Below, in pieces: positions 48,363-59,984 of a DNA stretch of 64,000 nucleotides (positions are counted from its first letter, which is position 1; each line of letters starts with the position of its first letter). The notes under the pieces are model-generated. The model was not told where the DNA came from and did no database searches. It saw nothing but the letters and a program-made list of their open reading frames with translations. The stretch comes from Sclerurus mexicanus (Eukaryota > Chordata > Aves > Passeriformes > Furnariidae), in assembly GCA_013396755.1 (NCBI GenBank), contig VWZF01001856.1, positions 1,141,515 to 1,205,514 on the forward strand, written 5' to 3'. The position numbers and the translations under genes are program-made.

Positions 48363-51300
48363 GTTGAGGTCCTTCAGCCGGTCTGTCAGCTGTGTCACCT
48401 TCCTAAAGGAACACCCCTTAATTCCTTTGAGGTATTTCCCTATTGGCTCCTATTCCCTGGCTCATATCTGCAAGACTTATGTGCTTCATTGTAGCCAGCA
48501 CATCTCAGAGCAACAAACTGGGGGCCCTCAATAGGGTCTCATCCTTCTAACCTTGGCCTGTCATCTCACAACTTGTCATGGGCAAAGCTGAGATTATCCC
48601 CTTTCCCTTTCACAACTAGTTTAAATAACCATACTTAGTGTGCAGTATTTCAGTTACCAACATAGACCAGCCAAGAAAGTCCAAAGCTTTCATTGGTCTC
48701 CTCATTCCACCTTTTCAAGCCATGAAGTGTCCTTATTTGCCAATCAGAGCATAAAATTCATGGTTTTCACATGGACCTACAGGGAGGCTGTTGCACATCA
48801 AAATCACTCAGAAAAAGTCAGAGTGGAGCAAATCTTTAGGCAAGTCCTCATGATTCAAAGTCTCATCCTGTGTGTTGCACTTTGCCCAAAAAAGCTGCAA
48901 AATTTACTCTTTTTGTGTTTTGAGTGTGACCTCAGGCTCAAATCAAGGTTCCCATTCTCTCAAGTAACATACAGTCACTCAGCAAGACTTGGTTTTCACC
49001 CTGGGGAGTTAATATAGCAAATAATTAAGACATAAAAATAAAAGAAGGAATAGTTATACCACATTTGCAAAATATGAGGAACACAGCAATAACTTGGTAG
49101 GTGATTTGTCTAAGGTGACACAGAAAGTCAACAGAAGATGCAAGGAGTGATCTTTCACACACAGCCAGAAACCTTTCCCAACTCCCACCCCAATCATCCA
49201 CTGTCCCCTAATCACTGCCAGTGCCTTCTGTGTCACATATTGCAGCCCACATCACAGTGGACTGGAAAATTCTCCCCTTGGTCTGTCGAGCATAAACTTA
49301 TAAAATGTTCTTGTGACGTGGTTCTAAAGACTTTGAAAGCATTAAAGAGTCTGTCTGCTAAGGATGTGGTAAGGTCACAACACCAGGAGCTGCTGCTGAA
49401 GGAGAGACATTTTTCTGCATGACTGACAACAAAAAGCATCCACCTATGCTGTGTAACAGGTGTAAAAGACTTGCACTGACATTTCTCTTCCTAAAGTCCA
49501 GGGGCACCACTTGAAAATATAATCTAGCAGAAGCTGATAAAATTCAGTGACATAAATCATGATTAGTGTGACAATCCAGCCTGCAGGATAACAATAAATA
49601 ATGCAAAGAAGATGCAAATGCATTGCATTTTAGCAAGCAGTGACACAATCTTATTGAAAATACCCACACAGACTTGAGACTGAAAGGAGGTTTCTTACAT
49701 GACAGAAGTTTTCACATTTTAAATGACTGTGTATAAGCATTATTAGCCAAGCCTATCTCTGGCCTCATGCTTTCAGTTTGATATGATGTGACCCGAATTT
49801 CTGCCCTAATGTAACTCTCTTATCTAGTCCTCATCCAAGAAGTCTCATGGGCAGCTGCGTTTATGCTTTGAATACAAGAAACCATTCTCTGCTTTTGAGC
49901 GGGAAAAAAAGCACAACAAGGCACAAAGACTCACACAGAAAAATGCTCTTTATGTCAAGGGCAGGGTGATATTCAGACACTCCCAAAAATTAAATTAGGC
50001 TGAGAGGTCTAGAAGGTATAAAACACCCTAAACCATGTGGAGGTGTTCCACAAATAAATAAATATGCATATTAAATTGTAAGAGGCAAAATGTTTTCTTC
50101 CAAGTCACTGTGTAGGGAGTGGTATTCCTTATGCTTCTTACATCATTCAGGAATACAGAAAGTGTTCTGGCCAACTCCCAAGAATGCTCCTCTTCCAGAG
50201 TTTGAAAGGAGAATTGTTTGGTAATCATAGAAAGGATGTTCTCTCTGAATCCAAACCAAATGAGTGCCTGATTTGATGAGTCTTGCCCAGGTCTCACCCC
50301 ATACCTCACTGCTGTAGAACACTGTATTGTTTAGCTCAGATGGATAACATTTGAAATTAAATCTCAGCACTGAAATTATATTCCAGATTATTGGCAGATG
50401 CATGTGCACTTTGGAGGTGGGGAGGGCGCACTGCAGTTTTTGTTCTGTATCTCTATCTACAGCCATTGACAGTATTTGTATTACATTTACATTTTGTGTT
50501 GCTATTTCTAGAGGTTGCCTGATTTAGGATGGTGGCCATAAGGAAACACCATGAGATTAGGCTGTGCCCTGCTGAAGCCAAAGCAGACCTTCCAGTGAGA
50601 CTAATCCTACTAGTGATAACTCCACTGATACATTGAAAATCGTTGGTTACGTGTCATTCTACTGTTCTGACACTGCAAAGCAAACAAAAAAACTTGATGA
50701 TGGAACTTGTCTCAATCCCTTCTTGCCTTTCTTTGAATGACCCAGGCCTTCTTTCTTGGAAATACTTAATGTATACCACTCCACTGAGATTTTTTTCTTA
50801 TGAAGTTAGCAGAAATTTATAGCAATATGCTCATTCACTTAAACAGGACAGAATCTCATCCTTAACTCTTTTGGTTTGCACTTTTTTTTTTTTCCCCACC
50901 TAAACATCCTGGAATATGAATATGGTAACTCTTGATTTGAAAAACAAACAATTGCAGTGGCATCTTATTACCTGAGGTCTTTGTGATAGGATATAGCTAC
51001 AGGGAGGCCATAGAAGGAATGTTGGTGCAGAAGACTCTACAACCCGAGCAAAGCTTTATGGCCTAGCAATTCATTCTCTGCCATTGGTCACAAAAACAGC
51101 CGAGTTTCACATGAGGATGTCGTTGTACACATCTGTTGTCCTCCACATTGAAAAGTTCATGATAAAACATTTCTGTGCAGCCTTCATTAGATTTATAGCT
51201 ACTGTGTCTTTACTTAGTTGAAGACAACTTCTTCTGGAGCCTCGCCCAAATTTTTAGCACTACACTGAGAGAGGAATTACAAAGGAGATGCACACCTGTT

Positions 51301-51564
51301 GCATAGGCAAACTGAGGCTAAAAAGGGAGATTACTTTAAACAAAGTCACATCTCCTATGTCTGAAGACCTGTGCAATCTACTAAGTTGTTCTGTTTTTCT
51401 AAAACAACAACTCCTTATCCCTCCATCATCACAATCAGGAATAAGCAACAGGCGGTGGGAAGGAATGCCATGCTCCAGTTCATGCTGTTTTGTTTTGTTT
51501 TACCTTAAAAGTCTCTTTGATATTTTTATACCATCAGACAGCAGCTAGCTCTTTTTTTTTTTTT
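48363..51564. other. Spacer up to the assembly break
   Basis: No gene recognised. A 125-codon forward frame at 48640-49017 has no recognisable domain. A T run lies at about 50882-50893. The interval ends in T13 (51552-51564) directly before a single N, which I read as a contig end. Confidence 0.5.
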
Positions 51565-51565
51565 N
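51565..51565. other. Single ambiguous base at a probable contig join
   Basis: A lone N between T13 and a G-rich stretch. The sequence right of it is duplicated after the large gap, so it is best read as a scaffold join rather than an uncalled base. Confidence 0.8.
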
Positions 51566-51592
51566 GGGGGAGGGCAAGGGGAGGGGGGGGGG
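51566..51592 (+). other. G-quadruplex-forming motif
   Basis: Four G runs (5, 3, 4 and 10) separated by loops of 1, 3 and 1 bases, fitting the canonical quadruplex pattern. The same motif stands at 53167-53193. Such a tract is a known cause of read drop-out and fits its position next to an assembly break. Confidence 0.85.
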
Positions 51593-51870
51593 CACATCGC
51601 AGCCTGCTTCTGGCTGCAAGAAAGAAGAGGGATACTAAGCAGGCTTTCTTCCTCCCCTGGGTTACTACAAACAACTAACCTGGCTCAGGGGGGCTCTTTG
51701 AAGAAAATAAAGAAAAGTAACTTCTCATTTTAGAAGCCCATACTGCAGGGCAGTAGGTGTTAAGGTGATGATAGCATTCCGTAAATGCACCTAAAAATAT
51801 ATACGTATAGAAAATGCACACACATATTTATATAGATTCAGACTAGATATAACTATGAATTTTTATATGA

Positions 51871-52060
51871 TGAGGGGGGTGAAACACTGGCACAGGTTGC
51901 CCAGAGAGGTGGTGGATGCCCCATCCCTGGAAACATTCAACATCAGCTTGGACAGGGCTCTGAGCAAGCTGGTCTAGTTGGAGATATTCCTACTTGTTGC
52001 AGAGGGGTTGAACTAGATGACATTTAAGGGGCCCCTCCAATCCAAACTGTTATATTATTG
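51871..52060 (+). mobile_element. CR1 LINE fragment, 3' end (in duplicated block)
   Basis: Forward CR1: TGAGGGGGGTGAAACACTGG, CACAGGTTGCCCAGAGAGGT, GCCCCATCCCTGGAAACATT, GGACAGGGCTCTGAGCAAGC and CAATCCAAACTG. The usual tail is replaced by TTATATTATTGTATTATAT. The same element recurs at 53472-53661 as part of the duplication and should be counted once. Confidence 0.93.
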
Positions 52061-52406
52061 TATTATATATAGCTTCTTTTTATGTATAGAACTTCCTAGC
52101 CACAGGGAATAATATTTTCTTATCTGTTAATAGCCAGGCCAGTGTCATGTACTGCAGGGCAAAAAATCAATGCTCATCACTATAAACAAAATTGATCTTC
52201 TGTTTAAGCTAATCTTTAAATGTTGCAAATTTAGAGTCAGGGTTAAGGTCATATGGAAAATCAAATGTTCATATTTTCAGTTCAGGGAAATATATCCTCT
52301 TTCCATGCACTTTTGGATGCACTGTAACCAAAATAGGAGTTTGGGGGGATATATAAGTCTAAACTGATCACTTGTATCTCTGCAGGCAGATGGGTTTGGT
52401 AACAAC

Positions 52407-53147
52407 NNNNNNNNNNNNNNNNNNNNNNNNNNNNNNNNNNNNNNNNNNNNNNNNNNNNNNNNNNNNNNNNNNNNNNNNNNNNNNNNNNNNNNNNNNNNNN
52501 NNNNNNNNNNNNNNNNNNNNNNNNNNNNNNNNNNNNNNNNNNNNNNNNNNNNNNNNNNNNNNNNNNNNNNNNNNNNNNNNNNNNNNNNNNNNNNNNNNNN
52601 NNNNNNNNNNNNNNNNNNNNNNNNNNNNNNNNNNNNNNNNNNNNNNNNNNNNNNNNNNNNNNNNNNNNNNNNNNNNNNNNNNNNNNNNNNNNNNNNNNNN
52701 NNNNNNNNNNNNNNNNNNNNNNNNNNNNNNNNNNNNNNNNNNNNNNNNNNNNNNNNNNNNNNNNNNNNNNNNNNNNNNNNNNNNNNNNNNNNNNNNNNNN
52801 NNNNNNNNNNNNNNNNNNNNNNNNNNNNNNNNNNNNNNNNNNNNNNNNNNNNNNNNNNNNNNNNNNNNNNNNNNNNNNNNNNNNNNNNNNNNNNNNNNNN
52901 NNNNNNNNNNNNNNNNNNNNNNNNNNNNNNNNNNNNNNNNNNNNNNNNNNNNNNNNNNNNNNNNNNNNNNNNNNNNNNNNNNNNNNNNNNNNNNNNNNNN
53001 NNNNNNNNNNNNNNNNNNNNNNNNNNNNNNNNNNNNNNNNNNNNNNNNNNNNNNNNNNNNNNNNNNNNNNNNNNNNNNNNNNNNNNNNNNNNNNNNNNNN
53101 NNNNNNNNNNNNNNNNNNNNNNNNNNNNNNNNNNNNNNNNNNNNNNN
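52407..53147. other. Assembly gap, 741 N
   Basis: Run of N. Frames reported across it are meaningless. The gap joins the end of the redundant block to sequence that contains that block again, so its length is probably an estimate rather than real missing sequence of that size. Confidence 0.98.
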
Positions 53148-54007
53148 GGGGACTCACCCCGCAGCCGGGGGAGGGCAAGGGGAGGGGGGGGGGCACATCG
53201 CAGCCTGCTTCTGGCTGCAAGAAAGAAGAGGGATACTAAGCAGGCTTTCTTCCTCCCCTGGGTTACTACAAACAACTAACCTGGCTCAGGGGGGCTCTTT
53301 GAAGAAAATAAAGAAAAGTAACTTCTCATTTTAGAAGCCCATACTGCAGGGCAGTAGGTGTTAAGGTGATGATAGCATTCCGTAAATGCACCTAAAAATA
53401 TATACGTATAGAAAATGCACACACATATTTATATAGATTCAGACTAGATATAACTATGAATTTTTATATGATGAGGGGGGTGAAACACTGGCACAGGTTG
53501 CCCAGAGAGGTGGTGGATGCCCCATCCCTGGAAACATTCAACATCAGCTTGGACAGGGCTCTGAGCAAGCTGGTCTAGTTGGAGATATTCCTACTTGTTG
53601 CAGAGGGGTTGAACTAGATGACATTTAAGGGGCCCCTCCAATCCAAACTGTTATATTATTGTATTATATATAGCTTCTTTTTATGTATAGAACTTCCTAG
53701 CCACAGGGAATAATATTTTCTTATCTGTTAATAGCCAGGCCAGTGTCATGTACTGCAGGGCAAAAAATCAATGCTCATCACTATAAACAAAATTGATCTT
53801 CTGTTTAAGCTAATCTTTAAATGTTGCAAATTTAGAGTCAGGGTTAAGGTCATATGGAAAATCAAATGTTCATATTTTCAGTTCAGGGAAATATATCCTC
53901 TTTCCATGCACTTTTGGATGCACTGTAACCAAAATAGGAGTTTGGGGGGATATATAAGTCTAAACTGATCACTTGTATCTCTGCAGGCAGATGGGTTTGG
54001 TAACAAC
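53148..54007 (+). repeat. Duplicated block, copy 2, with 19 bp of new G/C-rich sequence
   Basis: The first 19 bases (GGGGACTCACCCCGCAGCC) are new. From 53167 to 54007 the sequence repeats 51566-52406, then continues uninterrupted into unique sequence. This is the copy that should be kept if the first is artefactual. Confidence 0.92.
53472..53661 (+). mobile_element. CR1 LINE fragment, second copy in duplication
   Basis: Sequence appears the same as the CR1 at 51871-52060; see that entry. The lack of visible divergence between two old CR1 copies argues for an assembly duplicate rather than an old segmental duplication. Confidence 0.93.
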
Positions 54008-54865
54008 ACCTCAGCACTTCTCAGTGATGTGGCAAGGAATTGCATGTGCATAAGGAGGGTGTTTCTATATTTCACAATAGTAGACCAGAGGTTCGGCTGA
54101 TTCAGATGGGAGGTGAATTAATCACTGTGTTGATTTCTCAAAAAGTAAGATATAAAATAGCTGTGAAAATTACTGTAAAATCTCTCTCACTATTATATAT
54201 ACATAAAAGTACATGATATGTCTGTATGATGTATATATGTGTGATGTATGTTTTCAGAGAGGAAGAGTCAATGTCTTTATTGTTATCATAGATTTGTTTC
54301 ATTAAGGAAATACAAAAATGTTCAAAAGCATTGTTATAAATAGCAATTTCCAGTCTTTTTATGATAAATAATATATTCATTTGACCATCATTTAACACAT
54401 GGCTGCTGTCCCTTGGCCCTAAAACATACAAACCAAAGTTATATCCTGGTCTTTGTTAATCTATACACCACTTTCTGTTTCCCTCCTGAATGAATGTTGT
54501 TTACTGCTGCTAAATGCACTTCCTTGCAATTTCTTTGGTAACTCTAGAAATAAAGTTAAGCATTTGTTTCAGTGCTTTGCTGATGGGGTCAGAAAGCTAT
54601 AGCCCATTGTCTTTAACTGCTGAAAACATTGTACTTCAATTGCAGACATTTTCTTGTACAATCAAAAACTGGTGATTGTCCATGTTTTGTTCACTGTGCT
54701 GCAAATAATCATTTCAGAACAGCCAAACGGTACAAATTGAGGGGAATTACTGCTGAAAATCACACTTTAACTCACAGTTTAGAAACTGAATAATTAGGTT
54801 GTTCACAGAGCTACTACATATATGTACATATATATGATGGTATTGCTATACAGGGAGGATGGTGA
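54008..54865. other. AT-rich spacer
   Basis: No gene recognised. Scattered TATATA/TGTATG patches lie at about 54195-54250 and 54818-54838. Confidence 0.5.
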
Positions 54866-54961
54866 GAAGGAAGGAATTCAGAAGGAAGGAATTCAGAATT
54901 CGGAAGGAAGGAAGGAAGGAAGGAAGGAAGGAAGGAAGGAAGGAAGGAAGGAAGGAAGGAA
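54866..54961 (+). repeat. 15-bp tandem unit plus (GGAA)n microsatellite
   Basis: GAAGGAAGGAATTCA is repeated perfectly twice (54866-54895). After a short linker, about 15 uninterrupted GGAA units run from 54902 to 54961. The tetranucleotide is pure enough to be polymorphic. Confidence 0.96.
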
Positions 54962-56982
54962 TTTTTCTCATGATTCTCAAAAATATAATATACATACATA
55001 ATATATAAATTTTTAATCCTTCAGACAATATAACTAACATTTTAAAGACATTTTTAGGAAAATGTAATTATATTCTTATTTTCTCTTTTGTATTTTAGGC
55101 ACAAAACAAATCCAAATATTTGTTTAGGGCATTTTTCTTTGAATTACAGGGAAAGAATTCCATTGACTTAAGGTGATCTTAGGATCAGGTCCCTCATTTA
55201 AAGAGTACTAGTCTTTTACAGCCTGACCCCTCCACTTTCACTAGCGTGCTCAGGCCCACAGAGGTCAGAGAGACAACTGGCTTAGACAGGGATTACTGAC
55301 ATGAGCCAAGGATGCAGAATGGAGCTCACAGTGAGCTCCACCAGCACGTTCATTATCCAGCCTCTAGTAGCTATTGTCAGGTTGTAAATGATGTCTCCTC
55401 TATCAGATATCTCATTCCAGAATCAGATCCTGCAGAGAAGATCTTATTTCCGGAAAGAAATTTAAGAAAAAAAAAAACAAAACAGGCTTCTTCTGCCAAT
55501 GAATTTTAATGCCCAGTTTTAAAGTAATAGAAATCCCAAAATCTCTTGCTTTTATGCATGAGCTATTATGATCAATTGGGAAATTAAAATATGTTTTTAA
55601 AGCATAAATACCTATTCCCTCGATGGAATCTTATGTCTCTGAAGTAGCTGGCTTCAGTTTTGGGGATACATCTTATGCATTTTAATAGCAAATGCCTGAA
55701 TACTGAACCAATAAAAAATATATAGTGGTTTCTTTGCACCTTCCCAGGATTCTTGGGTCAATATAAGTCCCATTTTCAAATATGTTAACAAATATATGTG
55801 TTCAGTGAAAATTATATATTACTTAACCCAAATACAGATTTATTTGAGCTATTCAGAGCAATTCCAGGCTCTTGAGAAAAGAATCTCTTTAAAATATTAA
55901 TAATATTACACCTAATTTTAAAATGTTGAGGCTACAAATTCAGCGTAGGGGGTAAAAAAATCCATGAAAATATATATCCATGCAGACATGCAGTTGGGGA
56001 AAAAATGGAAGAAGCCATCAATACATGACTTATAAGCTGAGGACAAAGACATCAGCCTTACCTTTGAATTTACTCTTTTAAGTTTGTGACACAACCTTAA
56101 TGTTATTTAAACACATAGTAGGGTGCAGTGTTTAATTAGGTAAGGAAACTTGCTCAACATTACTGCCACTGCATAAGTGTATGAGCACAGTGGAGAACAC
56201 TCAATAATCCAAAGGACCTGACACTGTATTATTTATTGGAATGTCTGCATTAATTATGGATGATTCTAATATAAGGTACATCTTTAATACATCACAGTCT
56301 ACAGATGTTTTCATTCTCCACGACTAGAGAGAAGTTTAATGATAAGGTTTTTGCCTCATACATTGAAAGTCATCCAGAAAAAAATTATGGATAATGTCTT
56401 AGCCAGTTCATGATCAGGATAATTTTCTAAAGTTCTAGTTTAGCTGGTTACATGTGGAGAGTTTGGTTTAAACTTGCCCTGTGGACTAAAACTGGAGGAA
56501 AAAAGATGAAAAAACATAAGTCTTTTAGTGAGATGCACTAGGTAACCATAAGATTTCCAGTTTCATCACCAGTGCTTTCTCCTGAGCAGCAAAATCTAAG
56601 GTAGTGATGAGAGTTCCCACTGAATTTTGATGGTTTGATGCAAAATCCCCATCCCTTATGGATCTTTCTGGTTGCCTTGGTTGAGTATAGATATTATGCT
56701 ACATCAAATAGCAGGAAGATTCCATAGAGCTTCCTCTATTGCTTTCCATGGTTTTCTTTGGTAGCCAGTTTTTTTCTTGCAAATTTTGTTGAAATCAGAT
56801 GATTTTAAGGAAAATACGGATTTCAGAGTTTCAAGAGCCAAGTGAAAATGTCAGAGAATCATTCTCCTAAGTCTACATTTTTTCACTATTCCACTCTTGT
56901 CCTGAGGAACGTCCCTGTTGAAACCCACAAGATTTTACATACATTATTAGGTCTAGAAGGCCTAGATTCAGAACTCCATATC
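54962..56982. other. AT-rich spacer with an ancient repeat remnant
   Basis: No gene recognised. The remnant is listed at 55154-55198. Confidence 0.5.
55154..55198. repeat. Ancient sauropsid repeat remnant
   Basis: AGAATTCCATTGACTTAAGG followed by TTAGGATCAGGTCCCTC resembles the 'CCATTGACTTCAATGG ... GGATCAGGCCCTTA' pattern of the old repeat also seen at 24507 and 46269. Confidence 0.45.
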
Positions 56983-57142
56983 ATAAAAATCATGGAATGA
57001 TTTGTGTTGGAAGGGTCCTTACAGAGCATCTCATTCAAACCCCCTGCCATGGGTAAGGTCACCTTCCACTCAACCAGGTTGCTCAGAACCCCATCCTGGC
57101 CTTGAACACTTTCAGGGATGAGACATCCACAGCTTTTCTAGT
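56983..57142 (-). mobile_element. CR1 LINE fragment, 3' end
   Basis: Reverse CR1: AAAATCATGGAATGATTTGT, GTTGGAAGGGTCCTTACAGA, CCCCCTGCCATGGGTAAGGT, CCTTGAACACTTTCAGGGAT and AGACATCCACAGCTTTTC. Moderately diverged. Confidence 0.94.
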
Positions 57143-59842
57143 GCCTCAAGAAGTGGAGCAAGACTTTGAATGAGGACTTCTGTAAATTTTCAAGTTACAT
57201 TTTGGGGCTTCTCACCATCACGTGGTTTTCCAGGACCAGGTTTCATTCATGTACAGCTAAATTTCTAACCTCATCCCATTTCATGAACAGAGCTGGTTAT
57301 GTCTGTGTCTCCTTTTAACATTGTCCCAGTGTGGTATTAATAGTGGAAATAACTTACCTCAACAAAATTGCTAGAGAAATCACAGGTGAGACTGTTAAAA
57401 AGTATAGTCAGAGCAAGACAATACATGACCACAATTTGAAAAGTATTATTGTCATAGAGAAAGATTTTTAAGGATCAATTTCTGTCTTCTTCTTTGACAT
57501 AAACTTGAAGGCACAAAATATTGCTGGAATATCTGTGACTGCTTCCTCTCTTAACATTTCAAAGCCTCAATGGCTTAGAAGCAAAGAGTAATTGGCTGAT
57601 GAGAAGGAAGGTAAGGCTCTCACATAGAAGAGAAATTAGATTCCAGTTAGATTTGTAATTATAACCAAGCATCCTTTTTCAAAACAGCAAAATACACCAC
57701 ATACGGGAAATTTACCAAATCATTAGATAGACAGGAAAAAGAGAGATTATTAAAAGATCCTCAAAAATTATCATGATTCTGTTCCTCACAGCTGTAAATA
57801 CTTTCAAATAACCACAGAATCAGAAAAGGATTTAAGGGCGAAAAAGGTGACCTACAGAAATGAGATGGATGAGGTAAAGAGAAAAGAGGTCTGAGAGGAT
57901 TACTTAATGAAGGGGAGAAAGTCTAAGAGATGTGAGAGAAGCCAAGTTGAGGAATGAAAGAACTGCACAAGAGAGCAAGATAAATAAAGTAATAAGACAT
58001 TCTTCAAGTACAGAAGAGGTCACTGGAAAATAAAAATGGCCCCTAAGAGATGGCAAGAGCAGGTGACAGAAGAAGTAGTGTTTGCTTTCCAGAGAAAGCT
58101 GGAAGGAGGAAGAGAGGGAGGTTTTTCATTGTCTCAGTGTTTGCAGAGCTGGAGCGAGGACAGCTGCCACTGACAGTCGGCATGTTACCCCCCTAAGGGA
58201 TGTGGTGGAGATGCTGAAAGAAATTAGGAATATGGCAGGAAAAGGCACTGGCAAAACAGCAGTGTTGTGTGAAGATTGAAAGGGGGGAAATCCCAAAAGG
58301 GGAAATAGTGGAGGCAGCCTGTTTTTCTTGTTGCAGGTGCCTAAAGGAGGGAGAAAAGGCGGGTAGACAGCTTGGTAACAAAACAGTGGTGATGAAAAAA
58401 TGCCTTAAAGCAGGAGCGTGTGCAAGACCAAGATACACCAGAGGCTGTTGTAAAGAAGGACCAGGTGGAGGAGCCTCCATGGAGCAGGTACAGCCCTAGG
58501 AGCCGTGTAAGAAGAGGCCCTAGGCAGCTTCCCCAGGAGGATCTCCACAACTCAACAAACCTAAGCCAAGAGAAGCTGCTTTCTTGGGGTCTGGCTGGAG
58601 AGCAAAGACAGATGGGATGGGGGACTTGGCAGCTCAGGGAGCTGTGGGGAAGCAGTCAGAGAGGGACAAATGGGATGGCTGCAAGACCAGATGAGTGGAG
58701 AGGATAAACATGAGGAGCAGCTCCATGAAAGAAGTAAACCTGTGGTTGTGGGAGAGTGTGCTTGAAGAAGAAAGAGAGAAGTTACATCACCAGGATTCTT
58801 ATCACAGGAGTAACAGGGCAGGGACTGTGACTGTGGGGCTCACAGCCCTGCTTGGCCAGCAATAGGCAGCAGCCAACAGGGAAGATGAGGACAGGGGGAA
58901 GTGAGTGAGCAAAATGAGTGGGAAGGGGTCTTTAATTTATAGGCAGTCGAGAAACAATCCTTGCCAAATATCTGAAGCCTTGTTGCAATGCAGTGGCCAC
59001 AAACTCTGCCCTCCTGATCCTTGCATGGAATGATATGAATGGCATTCACTCCAAGTGAGCACTGGTGTGTTTTTCAGCAAGTCACTATTGACCAATGTTG
59101 ACACCTTTGGAGCCCTCTCACCTCTCCCTTTGCATGTACTCTGAGTGACAAGAGGCACCTGGCCTAAAATACAGCTAACCTCAAGTTTTCATGAAAGCCT
59201 CAGCAAGCAGGAAGCCTTGCTGCCATTAAAGAAATGACTGAAGACACTAGTTATCCTCTTTAATTTTTGACTAATATATTCACAGCGGTTTAATTGCTTG
59301 CAAATGTATTTTTTTTCTGTCCCATTATGTTGGCTCTCGGCTGTTGTGGTGAGGCAGAATACAAATTTGCAAGGATGAGGAAACACGGTGGTGGGCTTTG
59401 AAACTATGTTTAGAAGGCAGAAAAAAAATCTTCTTGTCTTACAACTTGAATAAAACCACTTCCAAACTCCCCACATTCATTGACCATAGCTACACTCTGT
59501 GAACAGAGACACTGTGAACTCCAGTGTCAAGTCATCCTCCTCAGCAGACAAAAAGCAATGCAATGTATTTTGTACTCTCAAAATAATTATTCTTAAAGGG
59601 AAATTAGGGGAAAAAATCTCATCTGGTTTGTTTGAAAATGCAGATGAGTAATCTGTGGGGGTGTGTGGAGGAAGGAGGGTTAGAAGCTTCTGCAAAAGTC
59701 TGGACCTCTCCCAGAGTTTTCCCTGCATGTGAAATTCAGGGGTGGTGATGCTCAGCACAGAGGGGGCCCACGTTCAGGTCCAGCCCCTCTGCCTGAGAGA
59801 AGGGAGGAGTTCAACAGAGCAGGAGGAAAAGATAAGACAAAA
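57143..59842. other. Spacer with a long purine-rich stretch
   Basis: From about 57590 to 58930 the forward strand is strongly enriched in A and G (AAGAGAGGGAGG, GGAGGAAGAGAGG and similar) without simple tandem structure. Short frames cross it in both directions (58082-58707), but no domain is recognised. It may be an old interspersed element not known to me. The remainder is ordinary spacer. Confidence 0.4.
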
Positions 59843-59984
59843 GATCGCAGAATATTCTGAGTTGGAAGGGATCCACAAAGGATCATCGAGTCCAACCTTA
59901 AGTGAATGGCCTACACAGGGATACAAACCCACGACCTTGGCGTTATTAGCCCTGTGTTGGAACCGACTGAGCTAATTCAGGGTC
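59843..59984 (-). mobile_element. tRNA-Ile/CR1-X SINE (TguSINE1-like)
   Basis: On the reverse strand the head (59984 to 59907) follows tRNA-Ile. The box A region is TTAGCTCAGTCGG, the anticodon loop is GGCTAATAACGCC with anticodon AAT, and GCCAAGGTCGTGGG leads into a damaged box B, GGTTTGTATCC instead of GGTTCGANTCC. Then GGCCATTCACTTAAGGTTGG joins a CR1-X-type tail, ACTCGATGATCCTTTGTGG and CCTTCCAACTCAGAATATTC (59900 to about 59845). This head-plus-tail structure is that of TguSINE1, a SINE first described in zebra finch that spread in passerines using the CR1 machinery. The head's first bases and box B are mutated, so this copy is probably silent. The tail is short, with one partial terminal unit. 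Confidence 0.93.

Larger units (their letters stand above)
51566..52406 (+). repeat. 841-bp block duplicated across the gap, copy 1
   Basis: Matches 53167-54007 with a constant offset of 1601 bp and no difference that I could see by eye. The left end is GGGGGAGGGCAAGGGGAG and the right end is TTTGGTAACAAC, cut exactly at the first N of the gap. Because the whole of this piece is contained in the sequence after the gap, it is most likely a redundant small contig. It contains one CR1 fragment (51871-52060). Confidence 0.93.

Noticed and set aside
48640..49017. 125-codon forward frame
   Set aside because: No recognised motif; Cys/Phe/Ser-rich product typical of chance frames in pyrimidine-rich DNA.
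52277..53334. Frames of 312-332 codons
   Set aside because: They run through the 741-N gap; almost all residues are unknown. Not real.
58082..58707. Coding region (possible retroelement gag) in the purine-rich stretch
   Set aside because: Only short frames in different phases, with no zinc knuckle, protease or other retroelement motif. Retained only as an unexplained compositional segment.
59907..59984. A functional tRNA-Ile gene on the minus strand
   Set aside because: Box B is mutated, the acceptor stem no longer pairs properly, and the sequence continues into a CR1-X tail. It is the head of a SINE.
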